Shown: one piece after another, positions 26,631 to 36,934 of the stretch
How positions within the stretch are numbered: position 1 is the first letter of the stretch
Layout: each line of letters starts with the position of its first letter
Assembly: GCF_900110255.1 (NCBI RefSeq)
Contig: NZ_FODD01000014.1
Coordinates: forward strand, 124,001-188,000
DNA: 64,000 nucleotides
Origin: Actinacidiphila rubida
Lineage (GTDB): Bacteria; Actinomycetota; Actinomycetes; Streptomycetales; Streptomycetaceae
Reading direction: 5' to 3'
The notes under the pieces: generated by a model
Told to the model about the DNA's origin: nothing
The model's input: only the letters and a program-made list of their open reading frames with translations
The model's database searches: none
Made by a program: the position numbers and the translations under genes

Positions 26631-27686
26631 ATGCGGATCGGACTGATCGGCGCCGGACGGATCGGCGCCTTCCACGCCGGGACGCTGGCCGCGCACCCGG
26701 CCGTGACCGAGCTGGTGGTCGCGGACGCCGATGCGGCGCGGGCCGGCGACGTCGCAGCCCGGCACCACGCGGCCGTGCTGCCGGTCGGCGAGCTGCTGGC
26801 CGGGCGTCCCGACGCGGTGGTGATCGCCTCGGCGACCGCCGCGCACGCCGGGCTGATCGCCGGGGCCGCGCGGGCGGGGGTCCCCGCGTTCTGCGAGAAG
26901 CCGGTCGCCGTGGACCTGGCGCGCACGGTCGCCGCGCTCGACACCGTCACCAGGGCCGGGGCGCTGCTGCAGATCGGCTTCCAGCGGCGCTTCGACGCCG
27001 GGTACGCGGCCGCCCGCGAGGCGCTGCGGGCCGGCCGGGTGGGCCGGCTGCACACCGTGCGGACGGTCAGCTCCGACGCGGTGCCGCCGCCCGCCGCGTA
27101 CGTGCCGCTGTCAGGAGGGCTGTACCGGGACTGCCTGATCCACGACTTCGACATGCTGCGCTGGGTCACCGGCCGCGAGATCACCGACGTGTACGCGACC
27201 GGTGCGGACGAGGGGGAGGACTTCTTCCGCGCCGCGGGCGACGTCGACACCGCGGCCGCCCTGCTCACCCTGGAAGGCGGCGTCCTGGCCACGGCCACCG
27301 CGACCCGCTACCACGCCGCCGGCTACGACGTGCGGATGGAGCTCGCCGGGACCGCGGACCAGCTGGTGGTGGGCATCGGGCCGCGGGCCCCGCTGACCTC
27401 CGTCGAGCCGGAGGCGGGCGGTGGCGCCGGGGAGCGGCCGCCCGCGGCGCGCTGGCCCGGGTTCCTTGAGCGGTTCGCACCCGCCTACCGGGCCGAACTG
27501 GACGCGTTCCTGCGGGTGGTCCGCGGCGAGCTGCCCAATCCCTGCGAAGGGCGGGAGGCGCTGCGGGCGCTGCTGGTCGCCGAGGCCTGCGAGGTGTCGC
27601 GGCGTGAACGGCGGCCGGTCGCCGTCGCCGAGGTGGAGGCGGCGGCGCGTGCGTGCACGGCGGAGCTGGACGGGGCGGTGGGGTGA
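26631..27686 (+). CDS. Gfo/Idh/MocA family NAD(P)-dependent sugar/polyol dehydrogenase
   Basis: 351 residues. N-terminal Rossmann motif MRIGLIGAGRIGAFH, the EKP motif CEKPVAVDL (about 87-95), the substrate segment GFQRRFDAGY and GGLYRDCLIHDFDMLRW (with the DxxxH pattern) typical of inositol 2-dehydrogenase-like proteins. A weak GGAGCA precedes the ATG. Divergent from the ABC importer and probably its metabolic partner. Inositol is a candidate substrate; related enzymes act on many sugars. Confidence 0.9.
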   Translation: MRIGLIGAGRIGAFHAGTLAAHPAVTELVVADADAARAGDVAARHHAAVLPVGELLAGRPDAVVIASATAAHAGLIAGAARAGVPAFCEKPVAVDLARTVAALDTVTRAGALLQIGFQRRFDAGYAAAREALRAGRVGRLHTVRTVSSDAVPPPAAYVPLSGGLYRDCLIHDFDMLRWVTGREITDVYATGADEGEDFFRAAGDVDTAAALLTLEGGVLATATATRYHAAGYDVRMELAGTADQLVVGIGPRAPLTSVEPEAGGGAGERPPAARWPGFLERFAPAYRAELDAFLRVVRGELPNPCEGREALRALLVAEACEVSRRERRPVAVAEVEAAARACTAELDGAVG

Positions 27687-27715
27687 GCGAGGGGTCCGGA
27701 ACGGGACCCGCTCAC
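27683..27715. terminator. hairpin after the Gfo/Idh/MocA gene
   Basis: GTGAGCG (27683-27689) pairs with CGCTCAC (27709-27715), continued by GGGTCC with GGACCC across a 2-nt bulge. It starts at the stop codon and separates this gene from the convergent DUF4232 gene. Confidence 0.6.
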
Positions 27716-27800
27716 GCGGCGGGCGCGGGGGCGCGGGCCCCGGACGGAGCCGCGGACCCTCCGCGCCGGTGATGCGCCGCGCCCTGAACGTGCCCTCGGC

Positions 27801-28508
27801 TCACCTGTTGCCGTGGACCGGGCCGATCCTGAGGTTCTGGACGGTGGAGCCGACGCACTCCGGCCGGTTCCAGGGGATGTTGGTCGACTCCTTCTGGTTC
27901 GGCGGGTAGACGCGCAGCGTCGGCACCGTCGTGAGGTGGCACTGCGCGGCGCTGTAGCCGGCCTGGCCGTTGACGCTCAGCACGTCCGCGTAGGCGTGCC
28001 CGTTCGGGAGCAGGGTGACCGTCTTCAGGTCCCCGGCGGTGCGGCTTCCGGCCTTGCCGAGCTGGGTGTTGTGGGCCGCGACGAAGGAGACGCCGGGGTA
28101 GCCCCGCAGGGTGCAGGGCGCGGAACCGGCGTTGGCGAACACGATCTGGAAGCCGGCGGTGCCCGCGCCGGCGTCGAAGTTCGCGGCGGTGGTCTTCAGC
28201 CGGCTGGTGGTGCAGGCGGGGACCGTCGTGCCGGAGCCGGTGTTGCCGCCGGCCGTCCCGCCGGCGGAGGACGAGCCGGCGGTCTGCGCCGCGGCCGTCC
28301 CCGTCGAGCCGCCGGCGCTCGTCGAACCGTCCGCGTTCGCCCCGTCGGTGGAGGAGCCGGGAGAGGTGGCGGAGGACGCGGCGGGCGCGGACGGCGACGA
28401 TCCCGAGGGCGCGGAGGACGCGCTGTCGGGTCCGCAGGCCGTCAGCGCGAGTCCGGCGGCGGCGAGGGCGACGACCGGCAAGCCACGGCGAACAGTCCTG
28501 GTGAGCAT
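27801..28508 (-). CDS. DUF4232 domain lipoprotein
   Basis: 235 residues. Lipobox LTAC with Cys at about 25, then a Ser/Gly/Ala/Thr-rich linker (about 26-95), then a DUF4232 beta-sandwich: PACTTSRLKT, YQIVFANAGSAPCTLRGYPGVSF-like core, NGHAYADVL and two Cys pairs. Surface lipoprotein of unknown function in streptomycetes. GGGGAG lies 6-7 bp before the ATG at 28508. Confidence 0.9.
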   Translation of the reverse strand: MLTRTVRRGLPVVALAAAGLALTACGPDSASSAPSGSSPSAPAASSATSPGSSTDGANADGSTSAGGSTGTAAAQTAGSSSAGGTAGGNTGSGTTVPACTTSRLKTTAANFDAGAGTAGFQIVFANAGSAPCTLRGYPGVSFVAAHNTQLGKAGSRTAGDLKTVTLLPNGHAYADVLSVNGQAGYSAAQCHLTTVPTLRVYPPNQKESTNIPWNRPECVGSTVQNLRIGPVHGNR

Positions 28509-28877
28509 CGGGTCTCCCCTGTCAAGAACGGTCAGGAACGGAGGTAGGTGTTCCGCTCTCACCAGATCGTGCCCCACAGGAAGCACATTTCTCCCATCCG
28601 TTACACACCAGCGACACGACCCGGGCCGAACCGGGTCATCGTCACCACCGCCCCAACCCTCCGGGCATAGCGTTCGCCTTCATTCATTGCAACGACCCAT
28701 GAGGACGTCATTGCATTAGGGTCCAGCATCATTGCAACAATATCTCAGCATTTACCTGCATCGATGGAGAGTTGCCGCAACGAGTGCGTTGCTCGATCAA
28801 TGAATGCAACGTAGCGTTTCGGTTGTCGGAAACACCCGGCAGCACCGGTTCACACGAACCAGACCAAGGAGCACACG
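28509..28877. promoter_or_regulatory. AT-richer region with repeated TTGCAA/GCAAC sites
   Basis: No gene seen in these 369 bp. They are markedly richer in A+T than the surroundings between about 28570 and 28860. CATTGCAAC occurs at 28685 and 28730, CATTGCA at 28709, GTTGC-C-GCAAC (perfect 11-bp inverted repeat) at 28771-28781, GTTGC at 28788 and GCAAC at 28806. This points to a binding region for a regulator of the DUF4097/ABC operon or of the lipoprotein gene. Confidence 0.55.
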
Positions 28878-29549
28878 ATGCAGACGTTCGACACCCCCGC
28901 CGCCGTCTCGGCCGTCCTCGCCCTCCCCGCGGGCCGCATCCGGCTCGTCGCCGCCGACCGGGCCGACACGACCGTCGAGGTCCTGCCCGCCGACGCGTCG
29001 AAGAGCCGTGACGTGAAGGCGGCCGAGCAGGTCGAGGTCGCCTTCGCCGACGGCGTGCTGCGCATCGGCACCGCGGCGGCCAAGCACCGGATCCTGGGCG
29101 ACTCCGGCTCGGTCGAGGTGACCGTCCACCTGCCCGCGGGTTCGGCCGTCGAGGCCACGGCGGCCGCCGCCGAGTTCCACGGCAGCGGACGGCTCGGAGA
29201 CGTCGCCTTCGACGGCGCGCAGGCCACCGTCGCGCTCGACGAGACCGCCGGCGCCCGGGTGACCCTCCAGGACGGCGGTGTCTCGATCGGCCGGCTGGGC
29301 GGTTCCGCACGGATCAGCACGATGCGCGGCGACATCGACATCGCCGAGGCGGTGGCCGGCACGGTCACGCTGACCACGCAGCAGGGCAGCATCTCCGTCG
29401 CCGCCGCCCCCGGGGTCTCGGCCTCGCTGGACGCCGGCACCGCCTCCGGCCGGATCACCAACACGCTCAGGAACGCCGACGGCGCCGCCGCCGGTCTGAC
29501 CTTCCACGCGACCACCGCACAGGGCGACATCACCGCCCGCGGCCTGTGA
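28878..29549 (+). CDS. DUF4097 beta-strand repeat protein
   Basis: 223 residues, no signal peptide. Regular short beta strands with alternating Gly/Thr/Val (AEFHGSGRLGDVAFDGAQATVALDET; GDIDIAEAVAGTVTLTTQQGSISV) suggest a right-handed beta solenoid, as in DUF4097 proteins. AAGGAG lies 7 bp before the ATG. It is the first gene of an operon with a DrrAB-type exporter; members often precede such ABC genes, but the function is unknown. Confidence 0.87.
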   Translation: MQTFDTPAAVSAVLALPAGRIRLVAADRADTTVEVLPADASKSRDVKAAEQVEVAFADGVLRIGTAAAKHRILGDSGSVEVTVHLPAGSAVEATAAAAEFHGSGRLGDVAFDGAQATVALDETAGARVTLQDGGVSIGRLGGSARISTMRGDIDIAEAVAGTVTLTTQQGSISVAAAPGVSASLDAGTASGRITNTLRNADGAAAGLTFHATTAQGDITARGL

Positions 29550-29599
29550 CCGACCGTCACTCCTGCCCGAGAGAACCTGCGAGAAGGGGAACACCACCC

Positions 29600-30580
29600 A
29601 TGTCCGATCTGGCGATCGCCGCGAAGGGGCTGCGCAAGTCCTACGGCGACAAGACCGTTCTGGACGGCATCGACCTGGCCGTCCCGGAAGGCACGATCTT
29701 CTCCCTGCTCGGCCCGAACGGTGCCGGCAAGACCACGACCGTGCAGATCCTGTCCACCCTCATCACCGCCGGCGGCGGCCACGCCCGGGTCGCCGGCCAC
29801 GACCTGGCCACCGAACCGCAGGCCGTCCGCGCCGCGATCGGCGTCACCGGCCAGTTCTCCGCCGTCGACGGCCTGATCACCGGCGCGGAGAACATGCGGC
29901 TCATGGCCGACCTGCACCACCTCGGCAAGCAGGAGGGGCAACGGGTCACCGCCCGACTCCTCGAACGCTTCGACCTGGTGGAGGCCGCGAACAGACCCGC
30001 CTCCACCTACTCCGGCGGCATGAAGCGCCGCCTGGACATCGCCATGACCCTGGTCGGCAGCCCCCGCGTCATCTTCCTCGACGAGCCCACCACCGGCCTG
30101 GACCCCCGCTCCCGCCACACCATGTGGCAGATCATCCGCGAACTCGTCACCACCGGCGTCACCGTCTTCCTCACCACCCAGTACCTGGAGGAAGCCGACG
30201 AACTCGCCCACCGCATCGCGGTCCTCAACAACGGCACCATCGCCGCCGAGGGCACCCCCGACGACCTCAAACGCCTCATCCCCGGCGGCCACGTCCGCCT
30301 CCGCTTCACCGACCCCGGCGCCTACCGCGCCGCCGCCGCGGCACTCACCGCCGCCACCGGCGACGAGACCGCCCAGACCCTCCACGTCCCGCACGACGGC
30401 ACCCAGCGCGACCTGCACACCCTCCTGACCCGGCTGGACGCCGCCGGCATCACCGCGGACGAACTCACCGTCCACACCCCCGACCTCGACGACGTCTTCT
30501 TCGCCCTGACCGACGCCCCCGCCACCTCCGCTGACGCACCGGCCAACGGTGCCGCCCCCACCAAGGAGACCGTCCGATGA
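29600..30580 (+). CDS. daunorubicin-resistance-type ABC exporter ATPase (DrrA family)
   Basis: 326 residues. Walker A GPNGAGKTTTVQ (about 40-51), signature YSGGMKRRLDIAMTL, Walker B VIFLDEPTTGLDPRSR and switch TTQYLEEADELAHR, plus the C-terminal extension (RFTDPGAYRAAAAAL ... PDLDDVFFAL) of the DrrA family. Exports drugs or lipids with the following permease. ATG at 29600 is preceded by GAAGGGG. The ATGA overlap at the end couples it to the permease. Confidence 0.93.
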   Translation: MSDLAIAAKGLRKSYGDKTVLDGIDLAVPEGTIFSLLGPNGAGKTTTVQILSTLITAGGGHARVAGHDLATEPQAVRAAIGVTGQFSAVDGLITGAENMRLMADLHHLGKQEGQRVTARLLERFDLVEAANRPASTYSGGMKRRLDIAMTLVGSPRVIFLDEPTTGLDPRSRHTMWQIIRELVTTGVTVFLTTQYLEEADELAHRIAVLNNGTIAAEGTPDDLKRLIPGGHVRLRFTDPGAYRAAAAALTAATGDETAQTLHVPHDGTQRDLHTLLTRLDAAGITADELTVHTPDLDDVFFALTDAPATSADAPANGAAPTKETVR

Positions 30581-31371
30581 GCACCCTGTCCCTGGCCGTC
30601 CGCGACTCCTCCACGATGCTGCGCCGCAACCTGCTGCACGCCCGCCGCTACCCGTCGCTGACCCTGAACCTGCTGCTGACACCGATCATGCTGCTGCTGC
30701 TGTTCGTCTACGTCTTCGGCAACGCGCTGAGTGTGGGCATCGGCGGAGGCGGCGGACCCGACCGCGCCGCCTACATCGCCTACCTCGTCCCCGGCCTGCT
30801 CCTGATGACCATCGGCTCCACCACCATCGGCACCGCCGTCTCGGTCTCCAACGACATGACCGAAGGGATCATCGCCCGCTTCCGCACCATGAACATCCAC
30901 CGCGGCTCGGTCCTGATCGGCCACGTCGTCAGCAGCGTCCTGCAGTCCCTGGCCAGCACCGTCCTGGTCGCCGCCGTCGGCCTGGCCATCGGCTTCCGCA
31001 CCACCCACGCCACGCCCCTGGAATGGCTCGCCGCCCTCGGGCTGCTCGCCCTGTTCGCGCTCGCCCTGACCTGGATCGCCGTCGGCATGGGACTGATCAG
31101 CCCCAGCGCCGAGGCGGCGAGCAACAACGCCCTCCCCCTGATCTTCCTGCCCCTGATCTCCAGCGCCTTCGTGCCCCTGCACTCCATGCCCGGCTGGTTC
31201 CGGCCCATCGCCGAGTACCAGCCCTTCACCCCCGCGATCGAGACCCTCCGGGGCCTGCTGCTGGGCACGCCCATCGGCCACAACGGCTGGCTGGCCCTCG
31301 CCTGGTGCCTGGTCCTGACCGTCCTCGGCTACCGCTGGTCGACCGCCACCTTCAACGCCGACCCCAAGTGA
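30577..31371 (+). CDS. ABC-2 type exporter permease (DrrB family)
   Basis: 264 residues with six predicted membrane helices, including LLLTPIMLLLLFVYVFG, YLVPGLLLMTIGSTTIGT and a central segment NDMTEGIIARFRTMNIHRGSVLIGHV that is the ABC-2 permease signature. Forms the membrane channel for the ATPase just upstream. Cargo unknown. Confidence 0.93.
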   Translation: MSTLSLAVRDSSTMLRRNLLHARRYPSLTLNLLLTPIMLLLLFVYVFGNALSVGIGGGGGPDRAAYIAYLVPGLLLMTIGSTTIGTAVSVSNDMTEGIIARFRTMNIHRGSVLIGHVVSSVLQSLASTVLVAAVGLAIGFRTTHATPLEWLAALGLLALFALALTWIAVGMGLISPSAEAASNNALPLIFLPLISSAFVPLHSMPGWFRPIAEYQPFTPAIETLRGLLLGTPIGHNGWLALAWCLVLTVLGYRWSTATFNADPK

Positions 31372-31378
31372 CCCCGAC

Positions 31379-31429
31379 CGCCGAAGGCGGCGTACACCGG
31401 CACCCGCCGGACGTACGCCGCCTTCGGCG
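31379..31429. terminator. 17-bp perfect hairpin, bidirectional terminator
   Basis: Arms 31379-31395 and 31413-31429 pair perfectly around a 17-nt loop, 8 bp after the DrrB-like stop and before the convergent OsmC gene end. A classic convergent-gene terminator. Confidence 0.9.
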
Positions 31430-31450
31430 TCCCCCGCGCCGGATCGGCTT

Positions 31451-31864
31451 TCAGTCCGGGGCGTCCGTGCGGGTGACCCCGGCGCCCTGGCGCAGTGCGC
31501 GCGGGATCTCGGCGACATCGTCGACGGTGGCGATCAGGGCCGCGACACGGGCGGGCGGGGCGCCGCTGTCGATCTCGACGGCGTAGGAGATGCCGGTGGA
31601 CGCCCACCGCCCGGTGTCGAACCCGCCCTCCGCGCGCACCCGGACACCCCGCAGCTCCACCCCGGCGGCCGCCGCCTCGCGGTAGAGGTCGTTGAGCACG
31701 CAGGCGGCCACCGCGAGGTTCAGCACGTGCCCGCCGGTGAACTCCGTCCGCACGGCCACGCCTTCGGGTGTCCACCGGTGCGGCAGCCGGACGGCCGGAC
31801 CCCCGTCGTCGTCCCGCTCCAGATACGACCCGGCACTCGCCACCACCGTGAACCGCTCATCCAT
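31451..31864 (-). CDS. OsmC family protein
   Basis: 137 residues. The OsmC/Ohr fold core is seen in the GGHVLNLAVAACVLNDLYREAAAAGVELRGVRVRAEGGFD stretch, containing one Cys (AACVLN, about 70) and ending VDDVAEIPRALRQGAGV. Ohr peroxiredoxins need two Cys; only one is obvious here, so peroxidase activity is uncertain. GGGAGG lies 7 bp before the ATG. Cytoplasmic stress-type protein; substrate unknown. Confidence 0.85.
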   Translation of the reverse strand: MDERFTVVASAGSYLERDDDGGPAVRLPHRWTPEGVAVRTEFTGGHVLNLAVAACVLNDLYREAAAAGVELRGVRVRAEGGFDTGRWASTGISYAVEIDSGAPPARVAALIATVDDVAEIPRALRQGAGVTRTDAPD

Positions 31865-31921
31865 GACGTGCCTCCCGTGGCCGTCGCCGTCACCACGGCC
31901 CACCCCGGGTCCGTCCCCGCA

Positions 31922-32195
31922 TCATGGCGCAACCCGGCGCATCCCGGCGCGATGGACGGGAAGTGCCGGTCGCCCGACGTCGAGGATCAGGGCCGGACGT
32001 CCTGCGCGGACGGCGCGGGTCGCGGCTCGCCCAGTAACGGGGGTTGCCCGTCCCCCAGATGCGCCCGCCACCGCCGGGCAGCGCCACGGGCACGCGCCGC
32101 ACCGACCGGATCGCCGCGTACGGCACGGTCTTCGTGCCCCAGGGCACGTCGTACCCGCGGATGCGCACGGCGTCCTGCGTGCAGGTGATCCACCG
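31922..32195 (-). pseudogene. broken PH-like domain protein
   Basis: In one frame about 50 residues (WITCTQDAVRIRGY...GTKTVPYAAIRSVRRV...GRIWGTGNPRYWAS) look like a streptomycete PH-like domain protein. Near 31992-31996 the frame changes: the conserved next segment ALILDVGRPALPV is read in the neighbouring frame and then ends at a stop without the family's usual TPDDP tail. No convincing start codon or ribosome site precedes it. Either a decayed gene or a sequencing indel. Confidence 0.65.
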
Positions 32196-32323
32196 GTCCC
32201 GGTGGACGTCCCCCGTTCCCGGCCCGTCTCCCCTCCCCGGCCCTCCTCCGCCCACGTCCCGGCCGCCCGGTTCGCCGGCCGGCCCGCCCCACTCAAGAAG
32301 AGGCGGACGACGCCGAGCGGAGG

Positions 32324-32926
32324 TCAGCCGGGTGGGCGGCGGCGGGTGCGGAGGGCCAGCGCCAGGGTGAGTGCGGTCGCGGCGACGGCCAGCGCGGCGG
32401 CCAGGCGGGCCCAGGAGGTGTGGGCGACGGGGGCCTGCGCGGCGAGGAACACGAACGCCGCGGCGGCGGCCGCCGTCAGTGCGGGTGCCGCCTGGGGCCG
32501 GGCGGGCGGGGCGGTGACGCCGGCGGTCCACGCGTCGGTGACGAGCAGGTAGGCGAGCAGCAGCGCGGCGACGCAGGCGGCGAGCCACAACGGGGGGTCG
32601 GTGACGGCCGCGACGGCGATGGCCGCGGCGGGCAGCACGGTGGTCCGGCGGCGGGCCGCGACGGCCGGCCAGCGCATGGACGTCAGGACGGGCCGCGCGT
32701 CCACCATGGGGGCGGCCCACCACGCGGCACCCCCCACGACGAACAGCAGCGCCGTACCCGCCGCGGACCGGTTCACGACCGCGGGCGGGTCGCACGCGGC
32801 GACGGCGAGGGCGGTGCCGAGCAGCCGGTCGGTGAAACGCGAGGTGAGGCGCGTGAGGAGCGGCGCCGGCCGGCCGGTGGCCGGGTCCGGCGCCACACCG
32901 TCGCCCTGGCTGGGGGCGTGGGTCAT
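32324..32926 (-). CDS. hypothetical membrane protein of the MoxR operon
   Basis: 200 residues with about five hydrophobic stretches (e.g. ALLFVVGGAAWWAA, WLAACVAALLLAYLLV, ALTAAAAAAFVFLAA, LAAALAVAATALTLALAL) and an Arg-rich C-terminus. Not recognised. The ATG at 32926 overlaps the DUF58 gene stop (ATGA), so it is the last gene of this operon. Confidence 0.8.
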   Translation of the reverse strand: MTHAPSQGDGVAPDPATGRPAPLLTRLTSRFTDRLLGTALAVAACDPPAVVNRSAAGTALLFVVGGAAWWAAPMVDARPVLTSMRWPAVAARRRTTVLPAAAIAVAAVTDPPLWLAACVAALLLAYLLVTDAWTAGVTAPPARPQAAPALTAAAAAAFVFLAAQAPVAHTSWARLAAALAVAATALTLALALRTRRRPPG

Positions 32927-34265
32927 CGGGTCCCCCCGTGGATGCGGGTGCGCAGCAGCGGCGCGAGGGCCAGGTCGAGCGTCTCGCCGGGCCGGTGGGT
33001 GACGACGGCGATGCCGCGTTGCACTAGGGCGAAGCGCATCGCGTCGCGGTCGGCCCGCCACAGGCGCAGCGCGAATTCGCCCTCGGTGTCGCCGGGTTCC
33101 ACGACGGGGTCGCCGGTGGGTATCTCGATGACGACCATCGGGTTGGCCCGGCCGCGGACCTGGTCCAGGACGTCGAGGATCCGCGGGTCGGTCAGCGGCG
33201 TGATGACGTACACCAGCGCCCCTTGCGGCAGCGCGGGCGGCGGGAGCGGGCCGAGCCCGGCCGTGCGGTACGCGAGGTCCTTGCGGACCTCCAGCACGCT
33301 CTCGACGATCCGGTAGAAGTACGGGGTGCCGCTGCCCGGTTGGAGCCAGCGGGTCGAGCCGCCGACGGACACGACGCCCACCCGGTCGTGGGTGCGGAGG
33401 TAGGCCCGGACGAGCCCGGCGGCGGTGCGGAAGGTCTCGTCGAGCGAGGACCGGCCGGTGGCCGGGTCGAGCACGTCGGCGAGCACGTCGAGCAGCACGA
33501 CGGTGTCGACGGCCCGTTCGGCGGCGAACTCGTGGATCTGCAGACTGCCGCGGCGGGTCGTGGCCGGCCAGTTGATCCGCCGCTGCCGTTCGCCGCGCAC
33601 GTACGGGTGGACGCCGGTGACCTCGACGCCCTCACCGCGCTGCAACGAGGCGTGCTCGCCGAGCCGTTGGGGCAGCCGGACGGGGATGGGCGTGAGACCG
33701 GCCTGTTCGGGCACGGGGAACACGGCGATCTCGCCGAGGCCGGCCCGCACGGTCCGCCGGGCGAGCCCGCCGCGGTCGTAGACGTCGACGTCGACCGTGC
33801 CGAGGGTCCAGCGGCCCCAGCGCCGCGCGGTGAGGACGAGGTCGACGTGGTGGGTGCCGACATCGAGCCGGTCGAGCCGCACGCCGTGGCCGAGGACGAC
33901 GCCGGGGTCGAGGCGCCCGGCCTCGCCCGTGTGGTCGACCGCGATCCGGACCGTCACCCGCTCGCCCTCGAAGCAGCGCCGCGACTCCACGTCGGCCACG
34001 GCCGTCAGCGCGTCCGGCCGCGGGCCGCTCGGCAGCGCGAGGGCCAGCAGGACCAGGGGCACAGCGGCGAGCGCGAGGACCCAGGGGCGCCCGGTGATCA
34101 GCGCGGCGGACAGCGCGACGACGGCCAACGTGCCCAGCCGCAGGCCGCGTTCACCGGCACGCCAGCCGGCCGGGGAGGGCGGCGGCGGCTCGGCGTTCTC
34201 GTCCTGGCGCCCGTTCAGGGCCCGTTGGGCCGCGGCCGCCGCCCGGCCGGCCGGCACCGGTCGGG

Positions 34266-34269
<4 letters not shown>
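32923..34269 (-). CDS. DUF58 domain protein
   Basis: 448 residues. Two membrane helices near 45-80, then a beta-rich region and the DUF58 core GEGVEVTGVHPYVRGERQRRINWPATTRRGSLQIHEFAAERAVDTVVLLDV, which continues into a von Willebrand A-like fold. DUF58 proteins are partners of MoxR ATPases. ATGA overlap with the MoxR gene upstream (start 34269). Confidence 0.92.
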
Positions 34270-35276
<1,007 letters not shown>

Positions 35277-35341
35277 GGTCGGGTCCTCACGGGAAGGGGT
35301 CGGGGTGCGCGGGTCCGCGGACTCGGCCGCGGCGCCGCCGG

Positions 35342-35878
35342 TCACAGGGCTTCCAGGCGGTCGAGCAGCGAGCGCAGGACGGGCTCGGGGAGGGTGGGGC
35401 GCGGCGCGGGCGCGCCGGGGTCGATCCACGGCCACAGCTCCGCGCCGACCAGCGCCCGGGCGCGCGGCGGGTTCCGGTACATGTCAACGCCGTGCCGCTG
35501 CGCGAGGCGGGCCGCGAACAGCCGTTGCAGCTGCGGGCGCATGACGGTGCGCAGGTGCAACTCGCTGTCCTCGCCGAGGGTCTTGGCGACCACGCCCTGC
35601 CAGCCGCCGAGCGCCGGAGCCCTGCTGCCCAGCAGGCGCACCCGCCTGCGGTAGCCGCTGTCGTGGGCGGCGCCGCCCACGGCGAAGCGTCCCAGGACCA
35701 GGGCGCTGGCGGTGATCAGGCCGAGGCCGGTGGCGGCCGCCACCGCACCGTCGGTCAGGGCGAGCAGCAGCTCGGCAGCGACCCCGACGACACCCAGGAA
35801 GGCCGCGGAGTGGCGCACCGAACCGGGTCTGCCGCGCACGGCGCCGGTGAGGACGCGTATCCGCCCGGGCCCGCTCAC
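35342..35878 (-). CDS. hypothetical protein of the MoxR operon
   Basis: 178 residues. One or two hydrophobic helices (FLGVVGVAAELLLALTDG, AAATGLGLITASALVLGRFAV) at about 27-70, then a soluble part with ELHLRTVMRPQLQRLFAARLAQRHGVDM and PRPTLPEPVLRSLLDRLEAL. The same arrangement is common in actinobacterial MoxR-DUF58-DUF4129 operons, where this protein has no assigned role. ATGA overlap with the DUF4129 gene. Confidence 0.82.
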   Translation of the reverse strand: MSGPGRIRVLTGAVRGRPGSVRHSAAFLGVVGVAAELLLALTDGAVAAATGLGLITASALVLGRFAVGGAAHDSGYRRRVRLLGSRAPALGGWQGVVAKTLGEDSELHLRTVMRPQLQRLFAARLAQRHGVDMYRNPPRARALVGAELWPWIDPGAPAPRPTLPEPVLRSLLDRLEAL

Positions 35879-36837
35879 GGTGCCGCCACCGCGGCGGCCG
35901 CCCGCACGCGCAGGCCGTCGGCGATCTCGGCGAGCGCGGCCGCGGCCCGGTCGCGGTGGCCGCCGTCCATCGGGTGCGTGGAGTAACGGGCCTCACGGAA
36001 CAGGGCGGTGAGCTCGGCGGCGGCGGGTGCCGCGGGCAGTCCGCCGGCGACAGCCCGCTCCAGCAGGTCCTGCGGGCTGTCCGAGGCGCGCCGCGCGACA
36101 CCGGAGCCGGCGAGTGACGCCTCCATGGCGGCGTAGCAGGCGATGACGGCGGCACGCGGGTCGTCGCCGTCCATCAGGGCGCGGTGCCCGGAGTCCACCG
36201 CCCGTGCCAGGCGGGACTGTTCGTCGTCGGGCGGGCCTTGGTCCGCCGGTGCGTCGGGGTCGCTGAACCGGGTCAGGTGCCGCCACAGGACGATCCCGGC
36301 GAGCACGACGACGACGGCGAGCAGGGAGATGCCGACGTCGAGCATGACCCGCAGCAGCCAGGCGTGCGTGGCCTGGTCGACCTGCCCGGTGTGCTTGGGG
36401 GGCGGGGCGGGCAGCGGCCGCGGCGAGATGCGGTACAACCGAACCGGGACGTGTCGCGCCTGCTCGTCGCCGTGCCCCGTGCCGAACCGGTGCAGGACGA
36501 GGACGAGCAGCGGGACGGCCAGTGCCGCGGCCAGCAGGAGGCGGCTGACGCTGTCCGCCAACCGCTGTTCCGTGCCGCCGAGTTCGCGGTTCGACCGGAC
36601 CTGCTCCAGATATCTGCTGCGGAGCGCGATGCCGCCGAGCAGGGCCGCCAGCGCCAGGCCGAACACGAGGACGGGGTTGCCGCCGAGCGGCCCGCGCCCC
36701 TTGCCGAACAGCCCTGCGCCGGGATGCAGCAGCAGGGCCGCCAGGGCCGCCCCGCCCGCGACGAGCACCGTCAGCGCGGCCTGCGCGGCCCCGATCGCCC
36801 CCGGCCGCCGTGTCTCCGCCGTACGTTCCCGCCCCAC
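35875..36837 (-). CDS. DUF4129 domain membrane protein
   Basis: 320 residues. About four membrane helices (LTVLVAGGAALAALLL; VFGLALAALLGGIAL; LLLAAALAVPLLVLVL; VGISLLAVVVVLAGIVLW) and a cytoplasmic C-terminal DUF4129 domain ending RAAVIACYAAMEASLAGSGVARRASDSPQDLLERA...LTALFREARYSTHPM. First gene of the MoxR operon. DUF4129 domains are linked with transglutaminase-like or MoxR systems. Family call firm, role unknown. Confidence 0.9.
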   Translation of the reverse strand: MGRERTAETRRPGAIGAAQAALTVLVAGGAALAALLLHPGAGLFGKGRGPLGGNPVLVFGLALAALLGGIALRSRYLEQVRSNRELGGTEQRLADSVSRLLLAAALAVPLLVLVLHRFGTGHGDEQARHVPVRLYRISPRPLPAPPPKHTGQVDQATHAWLLRVMLDVGISLLAVVVVLAGIVLWRHLTRFSDPDAPADQGPPDDEQSRLARAVDSGHRALMDGDDPRAAVIACYAAMEASLAGSGVARRASDSPQDLLERAVAGGLPAAPAAAELTALFREARYSTHPMDGGHRDRAAAALAEIADGLRVRAAAAVAAP

Positions 36838-36934
36838 CGGTCCACCCCTCCCGTGCGCACGCAGCCTTGCACACCTGTCGCGGGCGTGTCAGCGGGGTTC
36901 GGCTCCCCCGGCGCGGCGGGGCGCCGGCCCCTGG

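Noticed and set aside
32928..33316. open plus-strand frame over the DUF58 gene
   Set aside because: Antisense shadow of a well-supported operon.
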